Positions 1 to 8,456 of a DNA stretch of 64,000 bases are shown in pieces. Position 1 is the first letter of the stretch. Each line of letters opens with the position of its first letter. The translations under genes were made by a program, and so were the position numbers. This DNA is from Chryseolinea lacunae (GTDB lineage: Bacteria; Bacteroidota; Bacteroidia; Cytophagales; Cyclobacteriaceae). The stretch spans positions 124,001 through 188,000 of the forward strand of contig NZ_JAERRB010000006.1 of NCBI RefSeq assembly GCF_016735595.1, written 5' to 3'. Below the pieces are notes generated by a model, which was not told where the DNA came from, ran no database searches, and saw nothing but the letters and a program-made list of their open reading frames with translations.

Positions 1-1557
1 GCCCAGCTTTAGTTTGCCTGAAAAGAAATTGCGCGTGAGCTGCACAAATGCTCCCGACCTACCGTAGGTGATGTTCTTGTCCGTCTCTTTTGGATTGACA
101 AAATAATTTCCATCGGGCACAATAATGTAGGTTCGATGATCGAAGCCCACCAGCATGTCGATTCCGGAAGCGGTGCGAAAGGATTGAAGCAGTTGTTTGG
201 TGAGATTAACCTGGCCTTCGGCGTGCACCATGCGCGACTGCACGCGAAGGGCCGCGCCATAATCCCAATTGTTGATGTCGCCAAGTTGTGCAATCAGGTT
301 TTGAAAGTCGGGTGTGCCGGGTTGAGGTCTTCCGGCATCGGCAGCATCGCGCGCCGTGTGGTGCGCCGTGGCCACGGTTTCGCCATTGGTGACGGCGGCT
401 TTGTAGGCGTTGGTGTAGTCGCTATACCACACATCGTCTTTCTTGAAACTCTTGTCTATGTTTTCCGACATCGAGCGTGCGTTATACGACTTGCCCGTGT
501 TTTCAAGATTCACGTATGCGCGAATCACCACCGACGGACTCTGAAAGGTGAGGCCATGTTGTTGCAAGCGATAGTCGTCCAGCCGAAACCGGTTGGCGCG
601 TTGATACACATTGTCGAGGTTGGCGATGCGACAGGTGTAGCTGATGCGCATGTCGGGCGTGATGGCATAGGCAATAGACGCGTCGGCCTTTGCGTTCCGG
701 ATGCCATAGTCCACCACATCCCTTTCGTCGTAGCCGGTTCGTGCCACCACATAGTTTTTTCCATTCAGCGAAAGCGTGCGCCGGTTCGATGATTCGTTGC
801 CATAGGCATTCACCGGATCGCGCGCAGGGTTGTCGGCGCCGGTCAGGCCCGTGCTGCTGTTGGCGTTGGGATTCAGGTCGGTGTGATCGTTGGCTACCCA
901 GTCGGTGCCGCGCAAAAATGTGGCGTTCACTTTAAACGCAAATCGCGAATGAAACACGTGGGCCCAACGCAAGCTTGTTTCGGTGAAAGGTTTTGTTCCG
1001 AAGTCACTTGCCACGCGGTTGAATCCTATCTTCTGTTGCACACTGAACCCCTTGTTCTTGAAAGGATCTTTTGTGATGAAGTTTGCCAGTCCATTGATGG
1101 CGTTCATGCCATACAAAGCCGACGCTGCACCCGGTATGATCTCCACGCTCTCGATGTCGAGGTCGTTGGGGCCAAGCGCGTTTGCGATGGGCGCGCCCAG
1201 GTGTGGCGCCTGGTTGTCCATGCCGTCTACCAGCTGCACAAAGCGCACGTTGGTGGTGTTGGCAAAGCCGCGGGTGTTGATCACCTTAAACCCCATGCTG
1301 GGTGTTATCATTTGCACGCCCTTTGTGTTTTCGAGCGCATCGAAAAATGAAATTGCCGGCGATCGTTTAAAGTCTGCTGCCGTCACCTTCTCGATAGTGA
1401 CAGGTGATGCGGCGATACGCTCTTCGAGGCGCGAAGCGGTCACCACCACATCCTGCAAGCGCGTAACCTTTGTGGTATCTTCAACTTGCTGCGCCACGGC
1501 GGGCACTGTGAGGCCGAGCATGCTGTACAAACAAAAAAAGTGTACACGTCTTATCAT
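1..1557 (-). CDS. TonB-dependent outer-membrane receptor, C-terminus outside the window
   Basis: The frame is open from an ATG at 1557 to the first base of the window (519 codons), so only the N-terminal part is present. It begins with a signal peptide ending near AVAQQ (about residue 24), followed by a plug domain: DVVVTASRLEERI near residue 38, then NTRGF, LVDGMDNQ and the typical IPGAASALYGMNAINGLANF segment before the barrel. Beta-barrel strands with alternating aromatic residues follow up to GAFVQLTRNFFSGKLKLG at the edge. Such receptors import scarce ligands across the outer membrane using TonB energy. The ligand cannot be read from sequence, but a ModE-type palindrome lies 3 bases upstream of the start and a ModE-like gene is the next gene upstream, which suggests control by molybdate or tungstate (inference). 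Confidence 0.9.
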   Translation of the reverse strand, partial: MIRRVHFFCLYSMLGLTVPAVAQQVEDTTKVTRLQDVVVTASRLEERIAASPVTIEKVTAADFKRSPAISFFDALENTKGVQMITPSMGFKVINTRGFANTTNVRFVQLVDGMDNQAPHLGAPIANALGPNDLDIESVEIIPGAASALYGMNAINGLANFITKDPFKNKGFSVQQKIGFNRVASDFGTKPFTETSLRWAHVFHSRFAFKVNATFLRGTDWVANDHTDLNPNANSSTGLTGADNPARDPVNAYGNESSNRRTLSLNGKNYVVARTGYDERDVVDYGIRNAKADASIAYAITPDMRISYTCRIANLDNVYQRANRFRLDDYRLQQHGLTFQSPSVVIRAYVNLENTGKSYNARSMSENIDKSFKKDDVWYSDYTNAYKAAVTNGETVATAHHTARDAADAGRPQPGTPDFQNLIAQLGDINNWDYGAALRVQSRMVHAEGQVNLTKQLLQSFRTASGIDMLVGFDHRTYIIVPDGNYFVNPKETDKNITYGRSGAFVQLTRNFFSGKLKLG

Positions 1558-1560
1558 GTT

Positions 1561-1586
1561 TCGATATATACGAGTGAATATATCGA
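1561..1586 (-). promoter_or_regulatory. ModE-like operator palindrome over the TonB receptor promoter
   Basis: Two 10-base arms, TCGATATATA and AATATATCGA, are separated by CGAGTG. The right arm reversed is TCGATATATT, so 9 of 10 positions match. The E. coli ModE site, as I remember it, has CGnTATATA arms separated by 6-7 bases, which fits in both sequence and spacing. On the minus strand a -7-like TATCTTTC (1585-1592) overlaps the outer edge, so a bound protein would cover the promoter and start region of the receptor. Confidence 0.6.
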
Positions 1587-1684
1587 AAGATACAAAAGGG
1601 ATACGGGTCCATAAAATGCTTTTAACAAACGAGACAGAAAATCGTCGGCACCCCACAAACAACACGTGGGCACGGCCCAAAAGA

Positions 1685-2026
1685 TCAGATCAGTTTCAAC
1701 AACGCTTCATTCCTGGCCACGAGGGCCTGTAGTTTATCATCAAGCTTCCGGTAGGCAGCCACCACAGCTTTGGCCGTGGCTGTTACTTCGGCACCACCGC
1801 CCTTTTCGCCGCCCTTGCGCGCTACTACGTAGGGCTTCTGTCCGAGGGCATTCATTTCTTCCACCATATCCCAGGCTTTTTTATAGGACATGCCCATGGC
1901 TTTGGCCGCTTTGGCAATGGAACCGGTGGTTTCAATGTGGCTCAACAGTTCGGCGCGGCCCGGGCCAAAAAATTTCTCGCCGTCAATGTCTATCCAGCAA
2001 CGTACGCGGAATGTTTTTTTCTTCAT
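1685..2026 (-). CDS. ModE-like single-domain winged HTH regulator
   Basis: This 113-residue protein matches the N-terminal DNA-binding domain of ModE and LysR-type winged helix-turn-helix proteins: an ETTGSIAKAAKAMGMSYKKA helix-turn-helix at about residues 33-52, then a wing with a GGEKGGGAEVT turn, and a C-terminal helix. E. coli ModE has about 260 residues with two molybdate-binding (MOP/TOBE) domains; these are absent here, so the protein cannot sense molybdate the same way. It is encoded on the same strand and directly upstream of the TonB receptor, 127 bases away, and a ModE-type palindrome lies between them. The likely role is metal-oxyanion-linked regulation of that receptor; partner domain proteins for sensing would be encoded elsewhere. 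Confidence 0.8.
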   Translation of the reverse strand: MKKKTFRVRCWIDIDGEKFFGPGRAELLSHIETTGSIAKAAKAMGMSYKKAWDMVEEMNALGQKPYVVARKGGEKGGGAEVTATAKAVVAAYRKLDDKLQALVARNEALLKLI

Positions 2027-2070
2027 GTGCCTATATAATTATAGAGTGAACGCCAACACGGCAAAACGCC

Positions 2071-2844
2071 CTAGTGGTTTAGTGGCTTCAGGTTTTCTAT
2101 CACCTTGTCGTAGATTTTTTTTACCTGTGCATCGCCAAAGCCATACACGCCTTCGCGCAAGGTAAACTCTTTGAACACGGTTTTAAAATCGCGCGAAGTT
2201 TTCTGGACGATCTCGCGGATCACGCGTTCAGGCCGACCCAGTTTGTCCTTGTGCGGGAAGCGATCGATGTGGGCATGGCAAACTTCCTGCAAGTAGGGGA
2301 AGCACATGGACTGATAGATCGACAATTCATGGAGGCGCTGCAGATCGCCTTGTTTGTAGGCCATCCACAGTCCTTCGGCAAGATGCAGATCGCGCGACGA
2401 AAAGACCACACGCTCTTCATAGGCCGCCAACAATTGTTCTGATGTGGCTGCCCCAAATTCCTGCCAGATGTGACGTCGCTCCAGAAATGAAGGATAGACC
2501 ACAGCAATCTCATGTTCGCCTTCGAGGTGCGACAACAACGAAAGCACAAACCACATGTTGGTGCGACAAAACAGATCGTAGCCAAACCACAGGTTGAACA
2601 CGGAGCCGTTGGGCGCGCTCATCAACTTTTCAAATTCATGCACAACATTGGAATAATAATGTATACGCTCTTCGTTGAATTCGTCTTCCACAAAACGGGC
2701 GCGGTTCTCCAGAAATTCTTCCACCGTGTCTCCCTCCAGATTTCCATCGACCATACATTCGCGGGCGATAACAACCTCTCCGGCCAGACCCGTGGCACTG
2801 AAACGCTGGGCGAGGGCGTCGCCATTTAATACATGATACACCAT
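2071..2844 (-). CDS. DUF1835 domain protein
   Basis: 257 residues. The N-terminus reads MVYHVLNGDALAQRF, the hallmark opening of DUF1835 proteins, followed by acidic and aromatic helical stretches (GDTVEEFLENRARFVEDEF) and a DLFCRTNMWFVL segment typical of the family. There is no signal peptide or membrane segment, so it should be cytoplasmic. The biochemical role of the family is not established. It lies 44 bases upstream of the ModE-like gene on the same strand and could share its transcript, though a promoter could fit in the gap. The start ATG at 2844 is the only sensible one because the HVLNGD motif follows directly. Confidence 0.75.
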   Translation of the reverse strand: MVYHVLNGDALAQRFSATGLAGEVVIARECMVDGNLEGDTVEEFLENRARFVEDEFNEERIHYYSNVVHEFEKLMSAPNGSVFNLWFGYDLFCRTNMWFVLSLLSHLEGEHEIAVVYPSFLERRHIWQEFGAATSEQLLAAYEERVVFSSRDLHLAEGLWMAYKQGDLQRLHELSIYQSMCFPYLQEVCHAHIDRFPHKDKLGRPERVIREIVQKTSRDFKTVFKEFTLREGVYGFGDAQVKKIYDKVIENLKPLNH

Positions 2845-3018
2845 AGGTTATCGCTTGCTCTTTTCGCTCATGGCCAAAGCCTTGAGGTATTTACATGCTA
2901 AAAATCGCAAATTACTTTCTAAGATTAATACGATTTCTTTGGCCAAAGTAAGATCCTGAAAAAAACAAAAGCTCCTCCACGTATGAAGAAGCTCTTGTCG
3001 CCTGAAGTAAACCATGCT

Positions 3019-3442
3019 TTAAGGAACCAGTGTGTACTCTTCTGTCAATTCGCCCAATTGAATTTTCAGGGTCTGCCCCTGCAAACTCACTTGCCAGTGA
3101 GCACCGTTTTCCAACGTAATAAAATAAGTTGGGGTCGGGTCCGGCCTGCGTGCTGTCGGTGGTGTAGGGAACATTTTTATAGTCCGTTCCCCCTACCACG
3201 CCGGTGAACAACGAGCCCGTGAATTCAATTTTCTTGTGCATGGTTTCCGAAGCATACTCACATCCCGGAGCAAACCCGCCGCATGTGGACTTCCAGTTCC
3301 ATTGGCCCACGGGCGTGGCGTCGGCTTCGCTTAGCGTCGTAAGCGATTTGTTGCGTTCGCCTTCCGCTTGCGTGGTGGCTTCTTCCTTGCAACCAAAGAA
3401 TGCAGCCTGCGCGGCTATCAAGATGACGATGTTGATTTTCAT
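3019..3442 (-). pseudogene. Small lipoprotein gene with a one-base frameshift
   Basis: From ATG 3442 the protein starts MKINIVILIAAQAAFFGCKE, a lipoprotein signal peptide with Cys at residue 18, then GQWNWKSTCGGFAPGCEYAS, a lipocalin-like or META-like secreted fold. Near 3130-3150 (a run of ggggtcgggtccgg) the original frame degenerates, but the next frame reads PTYFITLENGAHWQVSLQG and ends naturally with YTLVP and TAA at 3019. Joining the two gives about 140 residues. So one base is inserted or missing relative to an intact gene, by real mutation or by a sequencing error. The uncorrected frame runs on to 2912 with implausible sequence. Confidence 0.7.
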
Positions 3443-3623
3443 AAGTATGGTGTTTGCTCTTTTGACACGAATAGGTCGCACGAAGTTGTAACGATCAACC
3501 CCGCCAAATGCAAATCCACCGGGTTTGGGTGATGCGTTTTTTATTCGACAAGGCACACTGATTTTATAAACCTTTACAAATGCCTAGTTTAGCAACGCTT
3601 TACCAAAAACACGCTAAACAAAA

Positions 3624-4361
3624 ATGGCACCACACTCACGCACCCTGGTGATCGGCGACATACACGGCGCACTGAAAGCCCTGCAGCAGCTGCTGGCCAA
3701 GGCCGAAGTGACAAGCGATGACACCCTGATTTTTCTCGGCGACTATGTTGACGGCTGGAGCGAGTCGGCCGGAGTGATCGACTTCCTCATGGATCTGGAA
3801 CAACAACAACCTTGCATTTTTCTGAAAGGCAATCACGACGAGTGGACCGAATCGTGGCTCACCACAGATCGACTGCCCGTCGGCTGGCACGACCACGGTG
3901 GCAAGGCAACCTTTGCAAGCTACAGTCGCCACGATGCAAAGGCCTGCGCACAGCACATTGATTTTTTTAGTCGCCTGCGCTATTATTTTGTGGATGCTCA
4001 AAATAGGTTGTTCGTTCACGCAGGGTTCACCTCGCCGCACGGACCACAGTCCGAATACCTGGAGTCGAATCTCATTTGGGAGCGGACGTTGTGGGAGATG
4101 ACCGTGGCCATGGACCGGAATCTGACCAAAGATTCGCTGCGCTTTCCAAAACGGCTCAAGTTGTTTCATGAAATTTATATAGGCCACACGCCCACCACAA
4201 ACTATCACGAAACAAAACCCATGAACATCTATAACGTGTGGAATGTCGACACTGGCGCAGCCTTCAAAGGTCCCCTCACCCTGCTCGACATCAACACCAA
4301 ACAGTTCTGGCAAAGCGATCCTGTGCACACATTGTATCCCGACGAGAAGGGAAGGAACTAG
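3624..4361 (+). CDS. Serine/threonine-type metallophosphatase (PPP family)
   Basis: 245 residues with the ordered metal-binding motifs of the PPP/calcineurin-like phosphatases: GDIHG at residues 11-15, GDYVDG at 39-44, GNHDE at 69-73, and later metal-binding histidines in VHAGF and YIGHTPT. This size and motif set is that of small bacterial PrpA/bis(5'-nucleosyl)tetraphosphatase-like enzymes that remove phosphate from proteins or nucleotides using two metal ions. No signal peptide, so cytoplasmic. It stands alone on the plus strand and its last 4 bases overlap the end of the convergent FAH-family gene. The substrate cannot be told from sequence. Confidence 0.88.
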   Translation: MAPHSRTLVIGDIHGALKALQQLLAKAEVTSDDTLIFLGDYVDGWSESAGVIDFLMDLEQQQPCIFLKGNHDEWTESWLTTDRLPVGWHDHGGKATFASYSRHDAKACAQHIDFFSRLRYYFVDAQNRLFVHAGFTSPHGPQSEYLESNLIWERTLWEMTVAMDRNLTKDSLRFPKRLKLFHEIYIGHTPTTNYHETKPMNIYNVWNVDTGAAFKGPLTLLDINTKQFWQSDPVHTLYPDEKGRN

Positions 4362-5203
4362 CCCACCAATCCCACTGTGTTGGTCAATGTTCCAATACCT
4401 TCGATAGTAATGGTCACTTCATCGCCCTTTTGCAACGTGAAGTCCGAACCCGGCACAATGCCCGTGCCCGTCATGAGGTAGCAGCCCACGGGAAACGAAC
4501 AGGCTTTGTATAAATATTCGGCAAGCTCGCTGAGGCCCCGCTTCATGCGATTCAGTTGAATCGATTGTGCAAACATTTCCTTTTTATCGCGGGTGATGGT
4601 GATGCTGATTTTTGTTTCAAGCGATATGGGTTCGGCCGGAACATACAGGCAGGGACCAAGCGCCGTGCTGTTGTCATACACTTTTGCCTGAGGCAAGTAT
4701 AACGGGTTTTCGCCTTCGATGCTGCGCGAGCTCATGTCGTTGCCCACCGTGTAGCCTTGAATTTCGCCATAGGCATTGATGAAGAGCGTGAGTTCAGGCT
4801 CCGGCACGTCCCACGATGAATCTTTGCGGATGTTCACCGTGTGACCATGACCCACCACGCGAAGGGGCGTGGCTTTGAAAAATATTTCCGGGCGAGCCGC
4901 ATCATACACCAGCTGATAAAAATCAGCACCTCCCGATTCCTTCGACTCTTCCATGCGGGCATCGCGGCTTCGCAGATAGGTAACGCCGGCCGCCCACACT
5001 TCCTGGTTGCCAATGGGTGGCAACAGGTTATGCGTCAAGAACACGTCGAGGTTTTCGTTGAACGTGGCCGCCGAACCGATGCGCTCTTGCAGGTGTGGAT
5101 ACAGGTAGCGTTGGTTCACCAGCGAATCCCATTCTTCCTGAAGTCTATAAACTTTTCCGTCGTGTTGAACGAGAATGCCTTGTTTGGTTTTGTAGAGGTG
5201 CAT
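4358..5203 (-). CDS. Fumarylacetoacetate hydrolase-family enzyme, probable 2-keto-3-deoxy sugar-acid dehydratase
   Basis: 281 residues of the FAH superfamily. The conserved metal-ligand region is [20 protein letters not shown] followed by VGNDMSSR (about residues 132-160), and the C-terminus carries the family signature [19 protein letters not shown] and IEGIGTLTN. These enzymes act on 2-keto acids by hydration, dehydration or C-C cleavage. It is last in a minus-strand group with a ketoglutarate-semialdehyde dehydrogenase and a lipoprotein (15-28 base gaps). In non-phosphorylating pentose or sugar-acid pathways an FAH-type 2-keto-3-deoxy-acid dehydratase feeds that dehydrogenase, so this reaction is the best guess here. 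Confidence 0.85.
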   Translation of the reverse strand: MHLYKTKQGILVQHDGKVYRLQEEWDSLVNQRYLYPHLQERIGSAATFNENLDVFLTHNLLPPIGNQEVWAAGVTYLRSRDARMEESKESGGADFYQLVYDAARPEIFFKATPLRVVGHGHTVNIRKDSSWDVPEPELTLFINAYGEIQGYTVGNDMSSRSIEGENPLYLPQAKVYDNSTALGPCLYVPAEPISLETKISITITRDKKEMFAQSIQLNRMKRGLSELAEYLYKACSFPVGCYLMTGTGIVPGSDFTLQKGDEVTITIEGIGTLTNTVGLVG

Positions 5204-5218
5204 GCGTGAGGTTGTTTT

Positions 5219-6442
5219 TTAGTTGTTCAAGTTGTCAAGATCGATGCCGAGCACACGCCGCGCGAGGGCGCGCATGAGTTTATAATCACCTTGCAGGTGA
5301 CACGTCATTTGTTTGTAGGTTAAGGTTTCGCCTTTGGCCAGCTCGGCCGCTACTGACGAAGACTCCAATTCATAGAACGGTCCCAGTTGGGAGCCGTCGG
5401 GCTGCGGGCCGTCGTTGTAGGCGTTCACCACGTCACCCGCGTAGGGGTGTTCCTGATTTTTCCACGTAGAGTTCACATAGGGCGCATCGGCCGTCACGGA
5501 AAAATGAATGAGCGTCAACACATTGTTCCGGAAGTCGTAGCTGGCGGCCATCGGTTTGGCCACGCGCGGCGACAGTCCGATTTTACTCCGGTGTTTTCCA
5601 TCACAACGGAAATACAAAACACTGTCTGAAACCACCAGACGCCCCGGCGGTATTGCTCCAAAATAATCGTCGGTTATGCCCGCACGGCTGTCGGGTCCCG
5701 GATGAAACGGAATGATCACCATGGTTTCGGGCGAAGGTGTCATCATGCCCAGCAGCCAGATGGAAAGCAGACCCGTTTGTTTTTGCCACGGTGCATCGCC
5801 CAGGTTCTGAATTTTATTTTCCGTTTCATAGCCCACCACCGCGATGCTGTCGGAGAGCGCGGCGTTCAGCCGTTCGCCAATCATGTTCCGGTCCAGCAAT
5901 GCGATGTTGCGCGCAATGCCCACCCGAAACTCCGTGCCCTGATAGTTGGTGAGCGTGGCTTTGGATGTGAACGATGCCTGGGTGGGCGACGACAACGACA
6001 CGGCATAGGCTTCGGTGTCGATCACGGCCGGCACTTGCCAATGTGGCAACGTGAACGGATCGCCCTTTTTGAAATAGAGTGCATACTGCCCGCCTTCAGG
6101 GCCCAGCCAAAATCGTTCTTCGCCTCCCACGGGGTTGAACTGTGCTTTCTTTTCGGCAGCGGCAATCAGATCATAGTTGATCCATCCAAAGCTAACACCC
6201 GAGTCGCCTTTGGCGGTGCTGGTCATCACACGACCCTGATAGTCGGCCGATAAAAGAATTTTTGCTTCGCGGCTTTCGTCGGCCAGCTCAATAACATTTT
6301 GTGTATGCTTTCGCAGAAACTCCGCGTCGTGGGCGTAGGTGCCGGGTGCGGCTGGAGCTTTGTCTTCCACTTTTTGTTCGGTGTTGCGCGAAGGACCGCA
6401 GGCAAGGCACGCCACTAGCGGCAGAAATAGAATACGGTGCAT
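5219..6442 (-). CDS. Lipoprotein of the sugar-acid operon (DUF6786-like)
   Basis: 407 residues from ATG 6442, chosen because the protein then begins MHRILFLPLVACLACGPS, a lipoprotein signal peptide with the modified Cys at residue 14. An upstream in-frame start at 6496 would bury the signal. The mature part contains DYQGRVMTSTAKGDSGVSFG, EERFWLGPEGGQYALYF and repeated beta-rich segments, which resemble galactose-mutarotase-like beta-sandwich proteins; I believe this family is DUF6786, with low certainty. It starts 28 bases downstream of the aldehyde dehydrogenase and ends 15 before the FAH gene, so it is probably a periplasmic or outer-membrane helper in the same sugar pathway. Confidence 0.7.
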   Translation of the reverse strand: MHRILFLPLVACLACGPSRNTEQKVEDKAPAAPGTYAHDAEFLRKHTQNVIELADESREAKILLSADYQGRVMTSTAKGDSGVSFGWINYDLIAAAEKKAQFNPVGGEERFWLGPEGGQYALYFKKGDPFTLPHWQVPAVIDTEAYAVSLSSPTQASFTSKATLTNYQGTEFRVGIARNIALLDRNMIGERLNAALSDSIAVVGYETENKIQNLGDAPWQKQTGLLSIWLLGMMTPSPETMVIIPFHPGPDSRAGITDDYFGAIPPGRLVVSDSVLYFRCDGKHRSKIGLSPRVAKPMAASYDFRNNVLTLIHFSVTADAPYVNSTWKNQEHPYAGDVVNAYNDGPQPDGSQLGPFYELESSSVAAELAKGETLTYKQMTCHLQGDYKLMRALARRVLGIDLDNLNN

Positions 6443-6470
6443 GGTGCTATTCAGATTTTGCATGATGGGT

Positions 6471-8054
6471 TCAGGCGCGCAAAGGTCCTTGCTCATAGTT
6501 TCCGTTCACCATGCGCCACAAGTTCAGGGGATTCTCGTCGTGCAAGGCTTGGGGCAACAGGTGTTTGGGGAAATTTTGATAGCAAAGCGGACGGGTGAAA
6601 CGATAGATGGCGTTGGTGCCCACCGACGTGTATTTGCTGTTGGAGGTGGCGGGATACGGTCCGCCGTGCATCATGGCGTGTGTAACTTCCACACCGGTAG
6701 GAACGCCGTTGCAGATGAGGCGCCCGCCTTTTGTTTCCAGCACACGGAAGATGTCCTGGAAGTTCACAAAGTCTTCGGCGGTGCCCCAGACCGAAAGGGT
6801 CAGTTGTCCGTGAAGCTGGCGAATGGCGTTCAACAATTCTTCTTTCGATTCGGCCACGATGTGAATGCTGGACGGGCCAAACACTTCCTCCTGCAACGAC
6901 ACATCCTTCAGAAATGCCGACACCGTTGTCTTAAAGGTGTTGGGAATGCCGCTGCGTTTCTTTTCCGTGGCAACTCCGGTGGCCAGGTGTTGAACGTCTT
7001 TTTTATTTTCCAATGCTTTCACACCGGTGGCATACGATGCCGAGATGGCGTCTGTCAACATGCCGTCGGCCGGTGTGGCCGCGATGGTGGCGGCATAGGT
7101 TTGCAAAAATGATGTTGTGTCGTTTGAATCTTGCGCCAGAAACACTCCGGGGTTGGTGCAAAACTGTCCGGTGCCCAACGTGTTGCTCGCTGCCAATGTT
7201 TTGGCAAGGTCTGTTCCTTTCTCCGCCAGTATGCCGGGGAGTATGATCACGGGGTTTACACTTCCCATCTCCGCATAAACAGGGATGGGCTCTTCACGCT
7301 GGGATGCCGCGTTGAAAAGTGCGCGTCCGCCTTTGAGCGATCCGGTGAAGCCGATGGCGCTCACCAACGGATGCGTCACCAGGCTCACGCCGCTTTCGTG
7401 GCCGGCGCCTTGCAACAAGGCGAACACACCTTCGGGCATACCCGTTTCGCGCGCGGCACGAATCACGGCGAGTCCCGTCATCTCCGATGTTGCCGGATGT
7501 CCGGGATGTGCTTTATAAACAACGGTGCAGCCCGAAGCCAGGGCCGACGCGGTGTCGCCGCCCGCAACAGAGAACGCAAATGGAAAATTGCTGGCACCAA
7601 AAACACCCACCACCCCAAGCGGCACCTGCAGTTGACGGATGTCGGCCTTCGGCAATGGTTGACGATTGGGTTGGGCCGGATCAATCATGGCGCGCACCCA
7701 CGATCCCTCGCGCACAAGCGACGCAAAAAGTTTTAGCTGGTTCACGGTACGTGTGATCTCGCCATCGAGGCGCGCCGCCGGAAGACCCGTCTCCAGTTGT
7801 GCGGTCTCCACCAATGAAGCGCGGACTAACGCTAGTTCATCGGCAATGCGTTCGAGGAAGGTGGCGCGCGTGGCGCCGTTCAGCTGGCGGTAGTGTTCGA
7901 ATGCTTTCGCCGCCAACGCCGCTGCGGCATGCACATCGGCGGGCGTTGCGTCTATAAATTTCACATCGGTTGCCGCAGGCGAGGCAAATGTGGTGTGGCC
8001 TGTAGCCGTTGCGGCATATCCGATGAGTTGTTTGCCGGTGAAGGTCATAAGCAT
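6471..8054 (-). CDS. 2,5-dioxovalerate (alpha-ketoglutarate semialdehyde) dehydrogenase
   Basis: 527 residues, NAD(P)-dependent aldehyde dehydrogenase. The catalytic Glu is at about residue 262 in PVYAEMGSVNP and the catalytic Cys at about 299 in LGTGQFCTNPG. The stretch FPFAFSVAGGDTASALASGC with VYKAHPGHP is characteristic of ketoglutarate-semialdehyde dehydrogenases rather than general aldehyde dehydrogenases. The enzyme oxidises 2,5-dioxopentanoate to 2-oxoglutarate, the last step of oxidative pentose, glucarate/galactarate and hydroxyproline breakdown. It heads the three-gene minus-strand operon. A second Met at residue 3 (8048) is an equally possible start. Confidence 0.9.
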   Translation of the reverse strand: MLMTFTGKQLIGYAATATGHTTFASPAATDVKFIDATPADVHAAAALAAKAFEHYRQLNGATRATFLERIADELALVRASLVETAQLETGLPAARLDGEITRTVNQLKLFASLVREGSWVRAMIDPAQPNRQPLPKADIRQLQVPLGVVGVFGASNFPFAFSVAGGDTASALASGCTVVYKAHPGHPATSEMTGLAVIRAARETGMPEGVFALLQGAGHESGVSLVTHPLVSAIGFTGSLKGGRALFNAASQREEPIPVYAEMGSVNPVIILPGILAEKGTDLAKTLAASNTLGTGQFCTNPGVFLAQDSNDTTSFLQTYAATIAATPADGMLTDAISASYATGVKALENKKDVQHLATGVATEKKRSGIPNTFKTTVSAFLKDVSLQEEVFGPSSIHIVAESKEELLNAIRQLHGQLTLSVWGTAEDFVNFQDIFRVLETKGGRLICNGVPTGVEVTHAMMHGGPYPATSNSKYTSVGTNAIYRFTRPLCYQNFPKHLLPQALHDENPLNLWRMVNGNYEQGPLRA

Positions 8055-8193
8055 GTGGTCGGGTTGTGTAAAGAGGTGATGAATTTATGATAAATGCTCC
8101 ATTATGATGCTATCGACGGGTCTTTAATTTATGAATGGCATGCTCAACACGGTGGTTCACAAGCCCGTCGAAGTGCAGAGAACATTACATGGA

Positions 8194-8225
8194 TTTTGTA
8201 ATACAGCTTTCCTGCTTTATATTCG
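8194..8225 (+). promoter_or_regulatory. Bacteroidota-type promoter of the Lys/Ala-rich gene
   Basis: TTTTG at 8194-8198 and TATATTCG at 8218-8225 are separated by 19 bases. The Bacteroidota consensus is TTTG and TAnnTTTG with about 19 bases between, so seven of eight -7 positions fit. The start codon follows 60 bases downstream. Confidence 0.5.
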
Positions 8226-8285
8226 CACTGAAGTTCATCAGTTGGATGAACGGATTTTTTGTTTCACTTAAAAAACTAAAACGCT

Positions 8286-8408
8286 ATGGCAAAAACAGCG
8301 AAGAAGTCTGCTAAGAAAGCAGCAAAGAAGACTGCAAAGAAAGCAGCAAAGAAAACTGCTAAGAAAGCAGCAAAGAAAACTGCTAAAAAAGCAGCGAAGA
8401 AGAAATAA
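8286..8408 (+). CDS. Lys/Ala-rich histone-like mini-protein
   Basis: A 40-residue protein read from ATG 8286 to TAA 8408. After MAKTAKKS it consists of AKK, AAKK and TAKK units repeated to the end; by count half of it is Lys and most of the rest Ala and Thr. This is the composition of the C-terminal tail of histone H1 and of the chlamydial Hc1/Hc2 and other bacterial H1-like nucleoid proteins, so DNA binding and compaction is the likely role. It stands alone, with a plausible promoter 60 bases upstream and a perfect terminator 16 bases downstream, which argues that it is a real, probably highly expressed gene. It lacks any globular domain. Confidence 0.8.
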   Translation: MAKTAKKSAKKAAKKTAKKAAKKTAKKAAKKTAKKAAKKK

Positions 8409-8424
8409 TCCGATAGCTGGAAAA

Positions 8425-8456
8425 AAGGCTGCCCCTAAACGGGCAGCCTTTTTTGT
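8425..8456 (+). terminator. Intrinsic terminator of the Lys/Ala-rich gene
   Basis: Perfect 10-base stem AAGGCTGCCC / GGGCAGCCTT with the six-base loop CTAAAC, followed directly by a run of T. It lies 16 bases after the stop codon. Confidence 0.92.

Noticed and set aside
2912-3018. Extended C-terminus of the lipoprotein
   Set aside because: The extension comes from the shifted frame and reads as random; the in-frame natural stop is at 3019.
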